Notes: a model not told the origin generated them from the sequence alone. A stretch of 64,000 nucleotides of DNA from UBA4055 sp964648295 (GCA_964648295.1 CAZYNH010000002.1:186001-250000), one strand, 5' to 3'; shown: positions 43,954 through 52,595, counted from the stretch's first letter. Translations and numbers: made by a program.

Positions 43954-44508
43954 ATGGATATGACACTTTCACTGAAAAAGCTCAAAGAATTCTTCGAAAA
44001 AGAGAAGATCCCTTACATGGTTTTCGGAGGTTTGGCGACCGGCGTTTACGGTTACGAGAGAATGACTTATGATATTGACATAAAGATTCTGCATGATATT
44101 TCCGAAGATTCACTTTCAAAGCTGGTAAAGAAACTCTCAGACATTTCCACAATTATGCCTAAAGACCCTGTTCAGTTCATAAGGACTACAATGGTCTTGC
44201 CCATAGAGATCGAAAATGTTAAAACAGACATCGTGTTTACAGGTTTGGAGTATGAAATTGAATCTATAACAAGGGCGTGCCAGAAGGAATTGTTTGGAAT
44301 ATCGTTAAAGATGATTTCGGTGGAAGATCTTATTGTGCAGAAATCTATTTCAGAAAGAGATAAAGACTGGCAGGATATAGGAAATCTGATCAAGTTCAAT
44401 AAAAACTTAGACTGGAAATATCTTTTAAAACAGATAAATCTTTTCTCAGAGATACTGGACAGGCCTGTGATGTTAATAAATATCGAAAAGATGAAAAATG
44501 AACGCTGA
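43954..44508 (+). CDS. AbiEii/MNT-like nucleotidyltransferase
   Basis: 184 residues of the polymerase-beta nucleotidyltransferase fold: FGGLATGVYGYERMTYDIDI, with Gly25-Gly26 and the metal-binding Asp40 and Asp42, and a third acidic residue at Asp92 in NVKTDIVF. A later element VEDLIVQKSISERDKDWQD resembles the lysine-containing helix of AbiEii-type toxins. Such proteins can act as toxins that modify tRNA or as housekeeping transferases. The overlapping downstream gene encodes a small helical protein that could be its partner. It is AT-rich compared with the pgi operon. Confidence 0.8.
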   Translation: MDMTLSLKKLKEFFEKEKIPYMVFGGLATGVYGYERMTYDIDIKILHDISEDSLSKLVKKLSDISTIMPKDPVQFIRTTMVLPIEIENVKTDIVFTGLEYEIESITRACQKELFGISLKMISVEDLIVQKSISERDKDWQDIGNLIKFNKNLDWKYLLKQINLFSEILDRPVMLINIEKMKNER

Positions 44509-44749
44509 AGATGTCAGGCAATATTTAAGCAAACTCAACAAGTTCAACGAGTGGGAGTTGGAACAAAAGAGAAATTATGATCCCCACATCTGCGTTGAAA
44601 GAGTTGCCGCCTTATATGAATTAGGAAATAAGATATTTTCTCCGGAAAGAATTGAAAAGAATCATCAGGAGCATTTAGAGAGCTTAATATTTGTTCAAAG
44701 CCAGTTCAGAAAGATCAAAGAGATCCTCTCGCGCAAAAGCAACAGCTGA
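44498..44749 (+). CDS. small helical partner of the nucleotidyltransferase (unknown)
   Basis: 83 residues, overlapping the upstream gene by 11 bases. Predominantly charged and alpha-helical (LNKFNEWELEQKRNYDPHIC, then ERVAALYELGNKIFSPE). I recognise no family. Overlap, small size and neighbour make a toxin-antitoxin or regulator role conceivable, but nothing in the sequence shows it. Confidence 0.7.
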   Translation: MNAEDVRQYLSKLNKFNEWELEQKRNYDPHICVERVAALYELGNKIFSPERIEKNHQEHLESLIFVQSQFRKIKEILSRKSNS

Positions 44750-44795
44750 TTAATCACCTCTCACACCCCCGAATCTTCATTTCGTCGGACTTTGG

Positions 44796-44824
44796 TTGGT
44801 TTGTCTGTCATCTGTCATTAAATT
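44796..44824 (+). promoter_or_regulatory. putative promoter of the 35-residue peptide unit
   Basis: TTGGTT (44796-44801), 17-base spacer, TAAATT (44819-44824). The spacer includes a short repeat TGTCTGTCATCTGTCAT that could be an operator. Confidence 0.45.
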
Positions 44825-44866
44825 ACCTGTGTAATTGACATAAACAGATAAAAAAAGGAGCATAAA

Positions 44867-44974
44867 ATGAAGATAGATAACAGATTTAAAGGCGAGGAGC
44901 TCAAAGAGATGATAAAAACACAGGTCGTCTTCGATTTCAGAAAAAAGCTCAGCATCTTCAGGCACAATTTCTAA
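44867..44974 (+). CDS. putative 35-residue peptide
   Basis: Short reading frame starting MKIDNRFKGEELKEMIKTQV and ending with IFRHNF. It has a strong AAGGAG ribosome site seven bases before the ATG. A promoter-like element (44796-44824) precedes it and a strong terminator follows (44999-45030), so it sits in a self-contained transcription unit. The peptide is basic, amphipathic and has no signal or membrane segment. No family is recognised. It may encode a small regulatory peptide, or the transcript may act as RNA. Confidence 0.5.
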   Translation: MKIDNRFKGEELKEMIKTQVVFDFRKKLSIFRHNF

Positions 44975-44998
44975 AAAACTTCTCATAACTCACTCCTC

Positions 44999-45030
44999 AA
45001 AAAAAGGGTCTCTGAAAAGAGGCCTTTTTT
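44999..45030 (+). terminator. Rho-independent terminator after the small peptide
   Basis: Stem AAAAAAAGGGTCTC pairs with GAGGCCTTTTTT around TGAAAA (44999-45030), with two G-T pairs and a long T tail. Confidence 0.88.
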
Positions 45031-45104
45031 ATTTGTTAAATGATTTGATTATACATTAATTATTTTATATAATTCAGCGCTGTTTAATTATGAGGCACAC
45101 AAAG

Positions 45105-45779
45105 ATGGCAAAGGAAAAATGTGTTAACTGCAGCGCGAAACCCGGAAAGAGGAAGTGTATAGTCCGCGGAGGCGAACTTATCTGTCCGGTATGCTGCGCG
45201 ACTGTAAGGGACGAAAAATGCGAAGGCTGCGTTTTCTATCAGGCGTCCGCCGAATTTACTCAGAAGAAACAGGAAAAGGTATCCTCCGCCGCTTCGGCCG
45301 GATCCTATTTTGGAAGCCCGGCAATGCAGAAAAGCATAATGGAAGCGTCCATGGACCTGATGAACGCTCACGCGGCTGTGGGTCAGGAATATGACAAAGA
45401 TCCGGAAAAATTCATATCGGACAGCTATAATTTCTTCAATACGGAAGAATTCTCGGAATTCGCTTTTTCAGATGATGAAACGGATCTTATTATAAAAGAA
45501 TTTGGCGAACCGGGAAATGAAGAGGGCTGGTTCCACACCCCTGAAGGAACGGATTATTATTCAAAAGCGGTAGGAATGATAATGAACGGCAGAAGGTTCA
45601 GGGAATTCTCAAAGCAGCTCATGGCAATTTTTCTCAAATATTACAGGAAGAACGAATTCGGAAAAGCATGGATCATCCTTTCAAATGTGAACAGGATAAT
45701 GGAAGGGGATTATATATTGCCTTTCACGGTAATGATGTTCTTTAGAGGCATAAGCAGGTGGAAGCTGGGCAGGAATTGA
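45105..45779 (+). CDS. zinc-ribbon protein of unknown function
   Basis: About 224 residues. ATG at 45105 (MAKEKCVNC) is preferred because GAGG precedes it by nine bases; an in-frame ATG at 45090 lacks a site. The N-terminal 45 residues hold seven cysteines: CVNCS, KRKC, ICPVCC, DEKCEGC, a likely zinc ribbon for nucleic acid or protein. The rest is acidic and helical, with no catalytic motif seen. The terminator at 45807-45837 isolates it from groES. Confidence 0.75.
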   Translation: MAKEKCVNCSAKPGKRKCIVRGGELICPVCCATVRDEKCEGCVFYQASAEFTQKKQEKVSSAASAGSYFGSPAMQKSIMEASMDLMNAHAAVGQEYDKDPEKFISDSYNFFNTEEFSEFAFSDDETDLIIKEFGEPGNEEGWFHTPEGTDYYSKAVGMIMNGRRFREFSKQLMAIFLKYYRKNEFGKAWIILSNVNRIMEGDYILPFTVMMFFRGISRWKLGRN

Positions 45780-45806
45780 CATTGTCCTGACATGATATGA
45801 CAGACG

Positions 45807-45837
45807 AGGGGCAAAGGGTGGTGTATGCCCTTTTTTT
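45807..45837 (+). terminator. terminator between zinc-ribbon gene and groES
   Basis: Stem AGGGGCA (45807-45813) with TGCCCTT (45826-45832), then a T run. The loop is 12 bases, so strength is moderate. Confidence 0.65.
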
Positions 45838-45914
45838 ACGCATAGAAAACGAATTGGCATTATAGTTGCAATTAAGAACAGCGCGAAAAAAAAATTAACC
45901 GAAAGGAGAATAAA

Positions 45915-46196
45915 ATGGCAGTAAATCTGAAACCTATCAAGGACAGAGTGGTTCTTGAAATTATCGAAGAGACGGAGAACAAAACAAAGGGCGGAATCAT
46001 ACTCCCCGACACATCTTCAAAAGAAAAGCCCCAGATGGGAAAGATTGTGGCAGTAGGAAATGACGAGGAACTGAAAAAGGAGATCAAAGTAGGCGACAAG
46101 GTGATCTATCCCAAATATTCGGGGACTGAAGTGACGATAAACGAAGTGAAATATCTTATTCTGAAATTCGAAGATGTTCTTGCGATCGTAAAATAA
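45915..46196 (+). CDS. groES: co-chaperonin GroES
   Basis: 93 residues with a strong AAGGAG site. The family start LKPIKDRVVLEI is followed by the mobile loop KTKGGIILPDTSSKEKPQMG, whose I-I-L tripeptide binds GroEL, and KVIYPKYSGTEVTI near the end. It caps the GroEL ring. The groEL gene begins 26 bases after its stop. No CIRCE (HrcA) operator is visible upstream, so heat control, if any, uses another signal. Confidence 0.97.
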   Translation: MAVNLKPIKDRVVLEIIEETENKTKGGIILPDTSSKEKPQMGKIVAVGNDEELKKEIKVGDKVIYPKYSGTEVTINEVKYLILKFEDVLAIVK

Positions 46197-46222
46197 ATTA
46201 AAATAACAGGGAGAATCATAAA

Positions 46223-47869
46223 ATGGCTAAAATGATCGAATATGGGATCGAAGCCCGCACCGAGCTGAAAAAAGGCGTTGATATACTCGCGAACGCCGTA
46301 AAAGTGACACTCGGCCCCAAAGGCAGAAATGTGGTACTTGAGAAAAAATACGGCTCTCCGGTCATAACAAAGGACGGGGTAACCGTAGCAAAAGAGATAG
46401 AACTTGACATTCCGATCCAGAAGATCGGCGCAGAAATGATAAAAGATGTAGCTTCCAGAACATCAGACAAAGCCGGCGACGGAACCACAACCGCAACTGT
46501 GATCGCTCAGGCGATAATCGCGGAAGGACTGAAGAATGTAACCGCGGGCGCGAATCCGATGGACATCAAAAAGGGGATAGATAAAGGCGTGGCCGAAGTT
46601 AAAAAATTCCTCATGTCGAAAACAAAAAAGGTAAGCAACGATTTTAAAGAAATATCAAATGTGGCATCCATAAGCGCTAACAACGACGAAAGCGTAGGTA
46701 AAATGATAGCTGACGCGATGAAAGCCGTAGGCACAACAGGCGTTATCACCGTTGAAGAGGCAAAATCAATGGAAAGCACACTCGAAGTGGTTCAGGGGAT
46801 GCAGTTCGACAGAGGCTATCTGTCACCATATTTCATCAACGATCCCGAAGCTATGGAAGTCAGGATGGAAAATCCCTACATACTTCTTTACGACAAAAAG
46901 ATCTCCACGATAAAAGAAATGGTCCCCGTATTAGAGAAAGTCGCGCAGACAGGGAAAGCGCTTGTTATAGTGGCGGAGGACATTGAGGGTGAAGCTCTTG
47001 CGACACTTGTGGTAAACAAGCTCAGAGGTTCATTGAAAATTGCCGCGGTTAAAGCTCCCGGATTCGGCGACAGAAGAAAAGAAATGCTGAAAGATATCGC
47101 GATCTTAACAGGCGGCGAACTCATAACCGAAGAACTCGGAATGAAACTGGAGAACGCAGAACTCAATATGCTCGGAAGCGCAAAGGTCGTTATAATAGAC
47201 AAAGAGAACACAAAGATAGTTGACGGGCTCGGCAAGAAAAAAGAAATCCAGAACAGGATCGAGAGCATCAAAAAGCAGATCGAGGTAACAACCTCCGATT
47301 ACGATAAAGAAAAACTGAACGAAAGGCTTGCAAAACTCGCCGGCGGCGTAGCCGTGATAAAAGTCGGAGCCGCTTCCGAAGTCGAGATGAAAGAGATTAA
47401 AGACAGAGTAGATGACGCGCTCCACGCAACAAGAGCGGCTGTTGAGGACGGAATTGTTCCCGGCGGCGGAGTAGCTCTGGTAAGGGCGATCCCCGTGCTC
47501 GACAAAGTTAAGGTCGTAGGCGAGGAGATAGTCGGTATCAACATCCTGAAAAAAGCTCTTGAAGAACCGCTGAGACAGATAGTCGAGAACGCTGGGATCG
47601 AAGGCGCGGTAGTTTTACACAAAGTCGCATCGAGCAAAGAATTCGCATACGGTTTCAACGCCAAGACCGAAGTTTATGAGAATCTTGTTGAAGCCGGCGT
47701 AATAGACCCGACCAAAGTAACCTACACCGCTCTGGAAAACGCGGCCTCAATCGCATCGCTTCTTCTGACTACAGAAGCTGTTGTGGCTGAGAAGCCTGAG
47801 AAGGAGAAGGCTGCCGCGGGTATGCCTGGCGGCGGTATGGGCGGCATGGGCGGCATGGACATGATGTAA
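46223..47869 (+). CDS. groEL: chaperonin GroEL
   Basis: 548 residues. Typical elements: KVTLGPKGRNVVLEKKYGSP, DGVTVAKEIELD, ASRTSDKAGDGTTTATVIAQ (ATP pocket with the catalytic Asp), and a C-terminal GGM-rich tail (GMGGMGGMDMM) that projects into the cavity. Forms the tetradecameric folding chamber with GroES. The 3' flank of ~300 bases has several inverted repeats. Confidence 0.98.
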   Translation: MAKMIEYGIEARTELKKGVDILANAVKVTLGPKGRNVVLEKKYGSPVITKDGVTVAKEIELDIPIQKIGAEMIKDVASRTSDKAGDGTTTATVIAQAIIAEGLKNVTAGANPMDIKKGIDKGVAEVKKFLMSKTKKVSNDFKEISNVASISANNDESVGKMIADAMKAVGTTGVITVEEAKSMESTLEVVQGMQFDRGYLSPYFINDPEAMEVRMENPYILLYDKKISTIKEMVPVLEKVAQTGKALVIVAEDIEGEALATLVVNKLRGSLKIAAVKAPGFGDRRKEMLKDIAILTGGELITEELGMKLENAELNMLGSAKVVIIDKENTKIVDGLGKKKEIQNRIESIKKQIEVTTSDYDKEKLNERLAKLAGGVAVIKVGAASEVEMKEIKDRVDDALHATRAAVEDGIVPGGGVALVRAIPVLDKVKVVGEEIVGINILKKALEEPLRQIVENAGIEGAVVLHKVASSKEFAYGFNAKTEVYENLVEAGVIDPTKVTYTALENAASIASLLLTTEAVVAEKPEKEKAAAGMPGGGMGGMGGMDMM

Positions 47870-47969
47870 AAACGCATGACTGCGGCGTCGGAGTTTGCCC
47901 GCTTAAGTCACCTGCGTCAAAGCAGGCTCCTTTTTGCGGACTGCACTCCTCCTTGCAGTAATGCGTTTT
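47869..47969 (+). repeat. long-range inverted repeat after groEL
   Basis: AAAACGCATGACTGC (47869-47883) pairs with GCAGTAATGCGTTTT (47955-47969) with one mismatch. Inside lies CCTGC-GTCAAA-GCAGG (47911-47926) and CTGCA/TGCAG (47941-47958). Confidence 0.7.
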
Positions 47970-48020
47970 GGGGACTTGGAGTTTCGGATTGTGTCTGATG
48001 ATGCTTCTAAGCAAACTCCG
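47889..48020 (+). repeat. 10-bp perfect inverted repeat after groEL
   Basis: CGGAGTTTGC (47889-47898) and GCAAACTCCG (48011-48020) are perfect complements; they overlap the 47869-47969 stem, so the two folds would compete. No protein gene is seen in the 47870-48201 interval. Confidence 0.65.
47911..47935 (+). terminator. terminator-like hairpin after groEL
   Basis: CCTGC-GTCAAA-GCAGG followed by CTCCTTTTTG. The 5-bp stem is short, so this may be a weak terminator or part of a larger RNA fold. Confidence 0.4.
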
Positions 48021-48103
48021 TTTCGGAAGATCATGTTCCTTACTGCAGAGCAGTGAGTTAAAGGAAAGTTTCAAATAGATAATGCTTCACACTTACTCCT
48101 CAG

Positions 48104-48141
48104 AAAAGGGCTGACCGGAAAATAAACGGCAGTCCTTTTTT
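48104..48141 (+). terminator. Rho-independent terminator before rarA
   Basis: Stem AAAAGGGCTGACCG with CGGCAGTCCTTTTT (48104-48140), one bulged A and one G-T pair, then T run. It ends the groEL unit or an RNA encoded in the interval. Confidence 0.75.
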
Positions 48142-48201
48142 ATTTTGTTGAAATAGCGCCGCAAAAACCTTATTTTCCATAAAAAAATGCGGCAGCGGAA
48201 A

Positions 48202-49533
48202 ATGGATGAGCTTTTCGAAGATACGGAGAATAAAAAAGAAATAGCGCCGGAACTCGTTCCTCTTGCGGAGCGGGTAAGGGCAAGGCATGTAAGCGATGTC
48301 CTTGGCCAGGAGCATCTGACGGGTGAAGGCAAAATAATTGACGGTATGATAAAGAACAAAACCGTCTATTCCATTATTCTGTGGGGACCGCCGGGCAGCG
48401 GAAAAACGACCCTTGCCAAGATAATCGCCGAAGAAACAGGATCGGCGTTCTACCAGATCAGCGCCGTGAGTTCCGGGGTCAAAGATCTCCGCGAAATAAT
48501 AGCGAAGGCGGAACGGGCCGCCCGCAAAGGCCACGGCTCCGTGCTGTTCATTGACGAGATCCACCGGTACAACAAGGGCCAGCAGGACGCGCTGTTGGAC
48601 TCGGTCGAAAAGGGGATAATCCGGCTGATAGGAGCGACCACTGAAAATCCCTCGTTCGAGGTCAATTCGGCGCTTTTGTCCAGATGCAAGGTGTTAAAGC
48701 TTAATCTGCTAAGCGAACAGGCTCTTGAAAAGATCCTGGAAAAAGCGCTCCGCACCGATCCGGTGCTGACCGGCGCCGGGGTCGTCATCAAGGATGACGC
48801 CAGACGTATACTCGTGGAGTCCGGCGGAGGGGACGCGCGCAGGATGCTCAACACGCTTGAGCTCGCGGTCGAGCTGTCCGGGCAGGAAAAGGATATCAGG
48901 ATCGGACAGCCGGAGCTGAAGAAAGCGCTGTCTGATTCCAGGAAGAAATATGACAAAACCGGTGATTATCATTACGATATAATCAGCGCTTTCATCAAAA
49001 GCCTGCGCGGCTCGGACCCCGACGCCGCCCTGTACTATCTGGCGCGCATGCTGGACTCGGGCGAAAAACCTGAGTTTATAGCCCGCCGCCTGATCGTCTT
49101 CGCGTCGGAGGATGTCGGCAACGCCTCCCCGAACGCACTGATACTGGCTCAGGCCTGCTTCGACGCGGTCCATGTGATAGGCATGCCTGAAGCAAGGATC
49201 ATCCTCGCTCAGGCCGCGACCTATCTCGCCTCACAGCCCAAGTCCAACGCCTCATATATGGCGCTGAACAGGGCCTATGAGGCAGTGGAAAAGGATGGCG
49301 ATACCGCCGAAGTACCGCTGCACCTGCGCAACTCGCCGACAAAGATGATGAAGGAATTCGGGTTCGGAAAAGAATATAAATACCCTCACGATTTTGACGG
49401 ACATTTTGTTGAAGAGGACTATCTACCGGAAACCCTGAAAGGCAGGCAGTTCTACTTCCCCACGGAGGAAGGGCTTGAGAAGCAGATCAAAGACAGGCTC
49501 GTATCAAAATGGAAGGGAAAAAAGAAATACTGA
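48202..49533 (+). CDS. rarA: replication-associated recombination AAA ATPase RarA/MgsA
   Basis: About 443 residues. The ATG at 48202 (MDELFED) matches the usual RarA start better than the ATG at 48187; neither has a strong ribosome site. Motifs: VLGQEHLTGEGKI, Walker A WGPPGSGKTTLAKII, Walker B VLFIDEIHRYNKGQQDALL and GATTENPSFEVNSALLSRCK with the arginine finger. C-terminal part ALNRAYEAVEKDGD and VPLHLRNSPTKMMKEFGFG is diagnostic. The protein acts at stalled replication forks. GC-rich between ~48480 and 49250. Confidence 0.95.
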   Translation: MDELFEDTENKKEIAPELVPLAERVRARHVSDVLGQEHLTGEGKIIDGMIKNKTVYSIILWGPPGSGKTTLAKIIAEETGSAFYQISAVSSGVKDLREIIAKAERAARKGHGSVLFIDEIHRYNKGQQDALLDSVEKGIIRLIGATTENPSFEVNSALLSRCKVLKLNLLSEQALEKILEKALRTDPVLTGAGVVIKDDARRILVESGGGDARRMLNTLELAVELSGQEKDIRIGQPELKKALSDSRKKYDKTGDYHYDIISAFIKSLRGSDPDAALYYLARMLDSGEKPEFIARRLIVFASEDVGNASPNALILAQACFDAVHVIGMPEARIILAQAATYLASQPKSNASYMALNRAYEAVEKDGDTAEVPLHLRNSPTKMMKEFGFGKEYKYPHDFDGHFVEEDYLPETLKGRQFYFPTEEGLEKQIKDRLVSKWKGKKKY

Positions 49534-49604
49534 TTGCGCCGCCTCTGCTGTTATATTATATTACTGCGTAATATTTTGCAGCGTACATGATTCAGGAGAA
49601 AAGT

Positions 49605-51917
49605 TTGACAGATAAAAATAACGCCGGCCCGGTTAAGTTCGGGACTTTCAAAGGGGTTTTTGTGCCTTCGACCGAGGCTATTCTCGGAACGGTGCTTTTT
49701 CTCCTTCTTCCTGTCCTTACAGCCGATCTCGGTCTGATGAGAATGCTCATGATAGTCGTTCTGGCTCACACCGTTACTTTTTCGACCATGTTCTCCATCT
49801 CAGATATAGCCACGAACCTGAACACGATCGGCGGCGGAGGGATGTACGCGCTCATAAAAAGATCGCTGGGAAAGGCCATGGGCGGATCAATAGGCATTCA
49901 GCTTTTCATTGCCCAGGCGGCGTCGATCGGTTTTTACTCGATAGGTTTCGCCGAACCTCTGCATTCGATCTTAGGTCCTATTCTGCAGAAAATACCGCCC
50001 CTTTCAGGAGTAACACCGGCTGATATTCTTTTCCAGAAACAGATACTGTCCAGCGTGATATTTGTTGTTTTCTTCACAATAGTCATGTTCGGCGCCGATT
50101 TCACGCTGAAAGTCCAGACGCTCATACTTTATGTTCTCGGCATAAGCATACTCGCGATCTCAATAAGCCCGCTTTTCCGGTTCGAGCCGGAGGGAAAGAT
50201 ACTTTTTGAGGGTCTTGAAAATTTAAACATGAACGGGAACAGGGAGATAACGCTCGGGATATTTTTTGTGGCTTTCGCGCAGTTCTTTCCGGCCGTAACA
50301 GGAGTTGACGCCGGGGTCGGGATGAGCGGAGACCTCAAAGACCCAAAAAGATCGCTCGTCAAAGGAACGGTTTATTCGATAGCAATAACTTTTATAGTCT
50401 ACCTTACCGCCACATTCGTATTCTCCCTGATGAACAAGGACCTTCTTATCACCGGTTACACGAAGAACGGCGACGCGGCAGGATATCTTCTTCCCGATAT
50501 ATTAAGCGCCGCCAAGGGCTTCCCCGGCAATATATTCGGCGTAACGATACTTATAGGCATACTCTTTGCCACCGGGTCCTCCGCCTTAAGCGTGTTCATG
50601 ACGGCCCCCAGGACGCTGAAAAGCCTTACGAACGACGGCGTGCTTCCGCGGTTCATGAACATTTTTTCACAAGACATAAAAGCGGGCGGGAACGAACCGA
50701 GGTACGCGGTACTGCTATCTTTCGTCATAGGCTTCGGAGTGATCTGGATGGGTGATATAAGCATGGCGGCAATGATAGTCGGTATCTGCTTCCTTATCGT
50801 TTACGGTATGCTCAACGGCGCGGCTTTTCTTGAGCGGATAAGCGGGAACCCGTCATTCAGACCCACATCAAGAGGCCACTGGACCATTTCTTTATACGGA
50901 TTTTTATCCTCGATGATCATCATCACGCTCTTCAGTGTCCGGGTGGGTTTAGTTGTTCTTCTTCTCCAGTTCATAATATTCAGGCTGATACTCAAATATA
51001 AGTCCGGAGGCAGGCTGGAAGGCGTCTGGTGGGGAGTGATGTTCTATTTTATCACAAAGGGGCTTAAATCTCTCAAGAGTATCGTTCAGGGAACAAAGAA
51101 CTGGAGACCTATCGTCACATCAATAGGATTTTCGTCAAGGCCGGCCGCCGCTGCTAATATAAAGCTTGTGTCGGATATGCTTTTAAGCTTCAAAGGCCTT
51201 GTAAACATGAATGTTCTGAGAAGGTACGAGGAGAAAGAGACGGGAATGGAACTGATGGATGAGGAAAGCGACCTCCCGTTAAAAGATGTCGAGGTAAAAG
51301 ACCCGACCCTCGCAATGCTTAGCATACTTCAGATCAGTTATATCGGCGGATTGCACTCCAATACGATACTTTTCGACTACAATCCCGAGCTGGATAACAT
51401 AAAAATATTCAGCAGGATACTGTCTTTAAACAAGAATATACTGCTTCTTAAAAGCGAATCCAGAATAGAGGAAACAGGACTCGATCCGATCGATATCTGG
51501 TGGAGGGGCGAGAAGAACGGTAACCTTATGGTTCTGATAGCCTATATAATCAATTCCGCGATAGAACTGAGGACCGGAAAAGAGATAGCTCTGAGGATAA
51601 TAAGGAAGGCCGGGCCGGACGAAGACCCGTCTGACGCAAAAAAGGAAATGAAAGAACTTCTGGCAAAAGCCAGACTGGAAGGAGAGGTGATCATTCTGCC
51701 TCACTCCCAGGAAAACTTCACGGATACATTGAGGAACATTTCGGGTAAAGCAGGACTGATAATGATAGGTCTTCCCGGTCAGTTCGTGACGGAGAATGAA
51801 AAAAAGGTCTTCAGGTTCGACAGGAGCTTTATCGAAAAAGGTCTTTCGGGCTACCGTGACCTTCCGCCTGTGCTTCTTGTCAAAAGCGTAACTGACTTTG
51901 AACTTTTCGACGAATAA
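49605..51917 (+). CDS. SLC12-like APC-superfamily cation-chloride or amino-acid transporter
   Basis: About 770 residues. TTG at 49605 is favoured over ATG at 49587: AGGAG lies six bases before the TTG. Residues ~10-470 form a 12-helix APC fold, opening KFGTFKGVFVPSTEAILG and with IGGGGMYALIKRSLGKAMGG. The ~290-residue cytoplasmic tail has LDPIDIWWRGEKNGNLMVLI, very like the SLC12 C-terminal domain, and a USP-like region. Eukaryotic members co-transport Na, K and Cl; bacterial relatives are poorly defined. Substrate here is inferred only at family level. Confidence 0.85.
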   Translation: MTDKNNAGPVKFGTFKGVFVPSTEAILGTVLFLLLPVLTADLGLMRMLMIVVLAHTVTFSTMFSISDIATNLNTIGGGGMYALIKRSLGKAMGGSIGIQLFIAQAASIGFYSIGFAEPLHSILGPILQKIPPLSGVTPADILFQKQILSSVIFVVFFTIVMFGADFTLKVQTLILYVLGISILAISISPLFRFEPEGKILFEGLENLNMNGNREITLGIFFVAFAQFFPAVTGVDAGVGMSGDLKDPKRSLVKGTVYSIAITFIVYLTATFVFSLMNKDLLITGYTKNGDAAGYLLPDILSAAKGFPGNIFGVTILIGILFATGSSALSVFMTAPRTLKSLTNDGVLPRFMNIFSQDIKAGGNEPRYAVLLSFVIGFGVIWMGDISMAAMIVGICFLIVYGMLNGAAFLERISGNPSFRPTSRGHWTISLYGFLSSMIIITLFSVRVGLVVLLLQFIIFRLILKYKSGGRLEGVWWGVMFYFITKGLKSLKSIVQGTKNWRPIVTSIGFSSRPAAAANIKLVSDMLLSFKGLVNMNVLRRYEEKETGMELMDEESDLPLKDVEVKDPTLAMLSILQISYIGGLHSNTILFDYNPELDNIKIFSRILSLNKNILLLKSESRIEETGLDPIDIWWRGEKNGNLMVLIAYIINSAIELRTGKEIALRIIRKAGPDEDPSDAKKEMKELLAKARLEGEVIILPHSQENFTDTLRNISGKAGLIMIGLPGQFVTENEKKVFRFDRSFIEKGLSGYRDLPPVLLVKSVTDFELFDE

Positions 51918-51932
51918 AAAAGGGGGTTAATT

Positions 51933-52595
51933 ATGAAAACTGCCGCTGTAATACTTGCCGGATGCGGGCATGCCGACGGCTCCGAGATACAGGAATCAGT
52001 ATCCGCGCTCATCGCTCTGTCCAAATATAATATAGATTACGACTGTTTTTCGGCAGATTCGGATCAGTTCGATGTGATAGATCATCTTAGAAAAGAGCCT
52101 GTGAACCAGAAGAGGAACCTCCTTGTTGAGGCCGCGAGAATAGCGAGAGGGAAAATAAGGGATATTTCCATGCTTGACCCCAGCGATTACGACGCGCTGA
52201 TCATACCGGGAGGCTTCGGTGTTGCCAAAAATCTTTTTACATACGCTGCCGAAGGGATAAAGGGAAGCGTTAAAGCCCCGGTTAAAGAAGTGATTCAGGC
52301 CTTTTACGAGATGAATAAATATATCGGCGCGATCTGCATATCTCCAATAATGGTGGCAATGGCCTTAAAAGACGATGTAAAAGGCCTGAAAGTTACGCCC
52401 GGCTTCGCCAAAAAAGCGGCGGCAGACCTTGAGTCTATCGGCGCGGTGCCGGTGCCCCTGCCGTCAAACGGGATCTGCGTTGATGAGATCAACAATGTTG
52501 TTACCGCGGCCGCCTATATGAACAGCGATGCCTCTCTTTATGAGGTCTATCAGGGCATAGACAAACTTGTTGAGTATATCTCGGAGAAAATATAG
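51933..52595 (+). CDS. elbB: ElbB-type DJ-1/PfpI superfamily glyoxalase
   Basis: 220 residues, close to E. coli ElbB (217). DJ-1/PfpI fold with LAGCGHADGSEIQESVSALI at the start, YDALIIPGGFGVAKNLFTYA in the middle and the nucleophile-elbow cysteine in YIGAICISPIMVAMALK. E. coli ElbB is a glyoxalase III-type enzyme once linked to isoprenoid synthesis. The PTS-IIB gene starts 3 bases after its stop. Confidence 0.92.
   Translation: MKTAAVILAGCGHADGSEIQESVSALIALSKYNIDYDCFSADSDQFDVIDHLRKEPVNQKRNLLVEAARIARGKIRDISMLDPSDYDALIIPGGFGVAKNLFTYAAEGIKGSVKAPVKEVIQAFYEMNKYIGAICISPIMVAMALKDDVKGLKVTPGFAKKAAADLESIGAVPVPLPSNGICVDEINNVVTAAAYMNSDASLYEVYQGIDKLVEYISEKI

Noticed and set aside
44777..44986. 69-codon minus-strand frame over the small-peptide unit
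   Set aside because: Antisense to a unit with promoter, ribosome site and terminator on the plus strand; no ribosome site of its own.
45838..45914. CIRCE or sigma32-type heat-shock operator before groES
   Set aside because: No TTAGCACTC-N9-GAGTGCTAA pair is visible, and the TTGGCA seen has no -10 at 17 bases.
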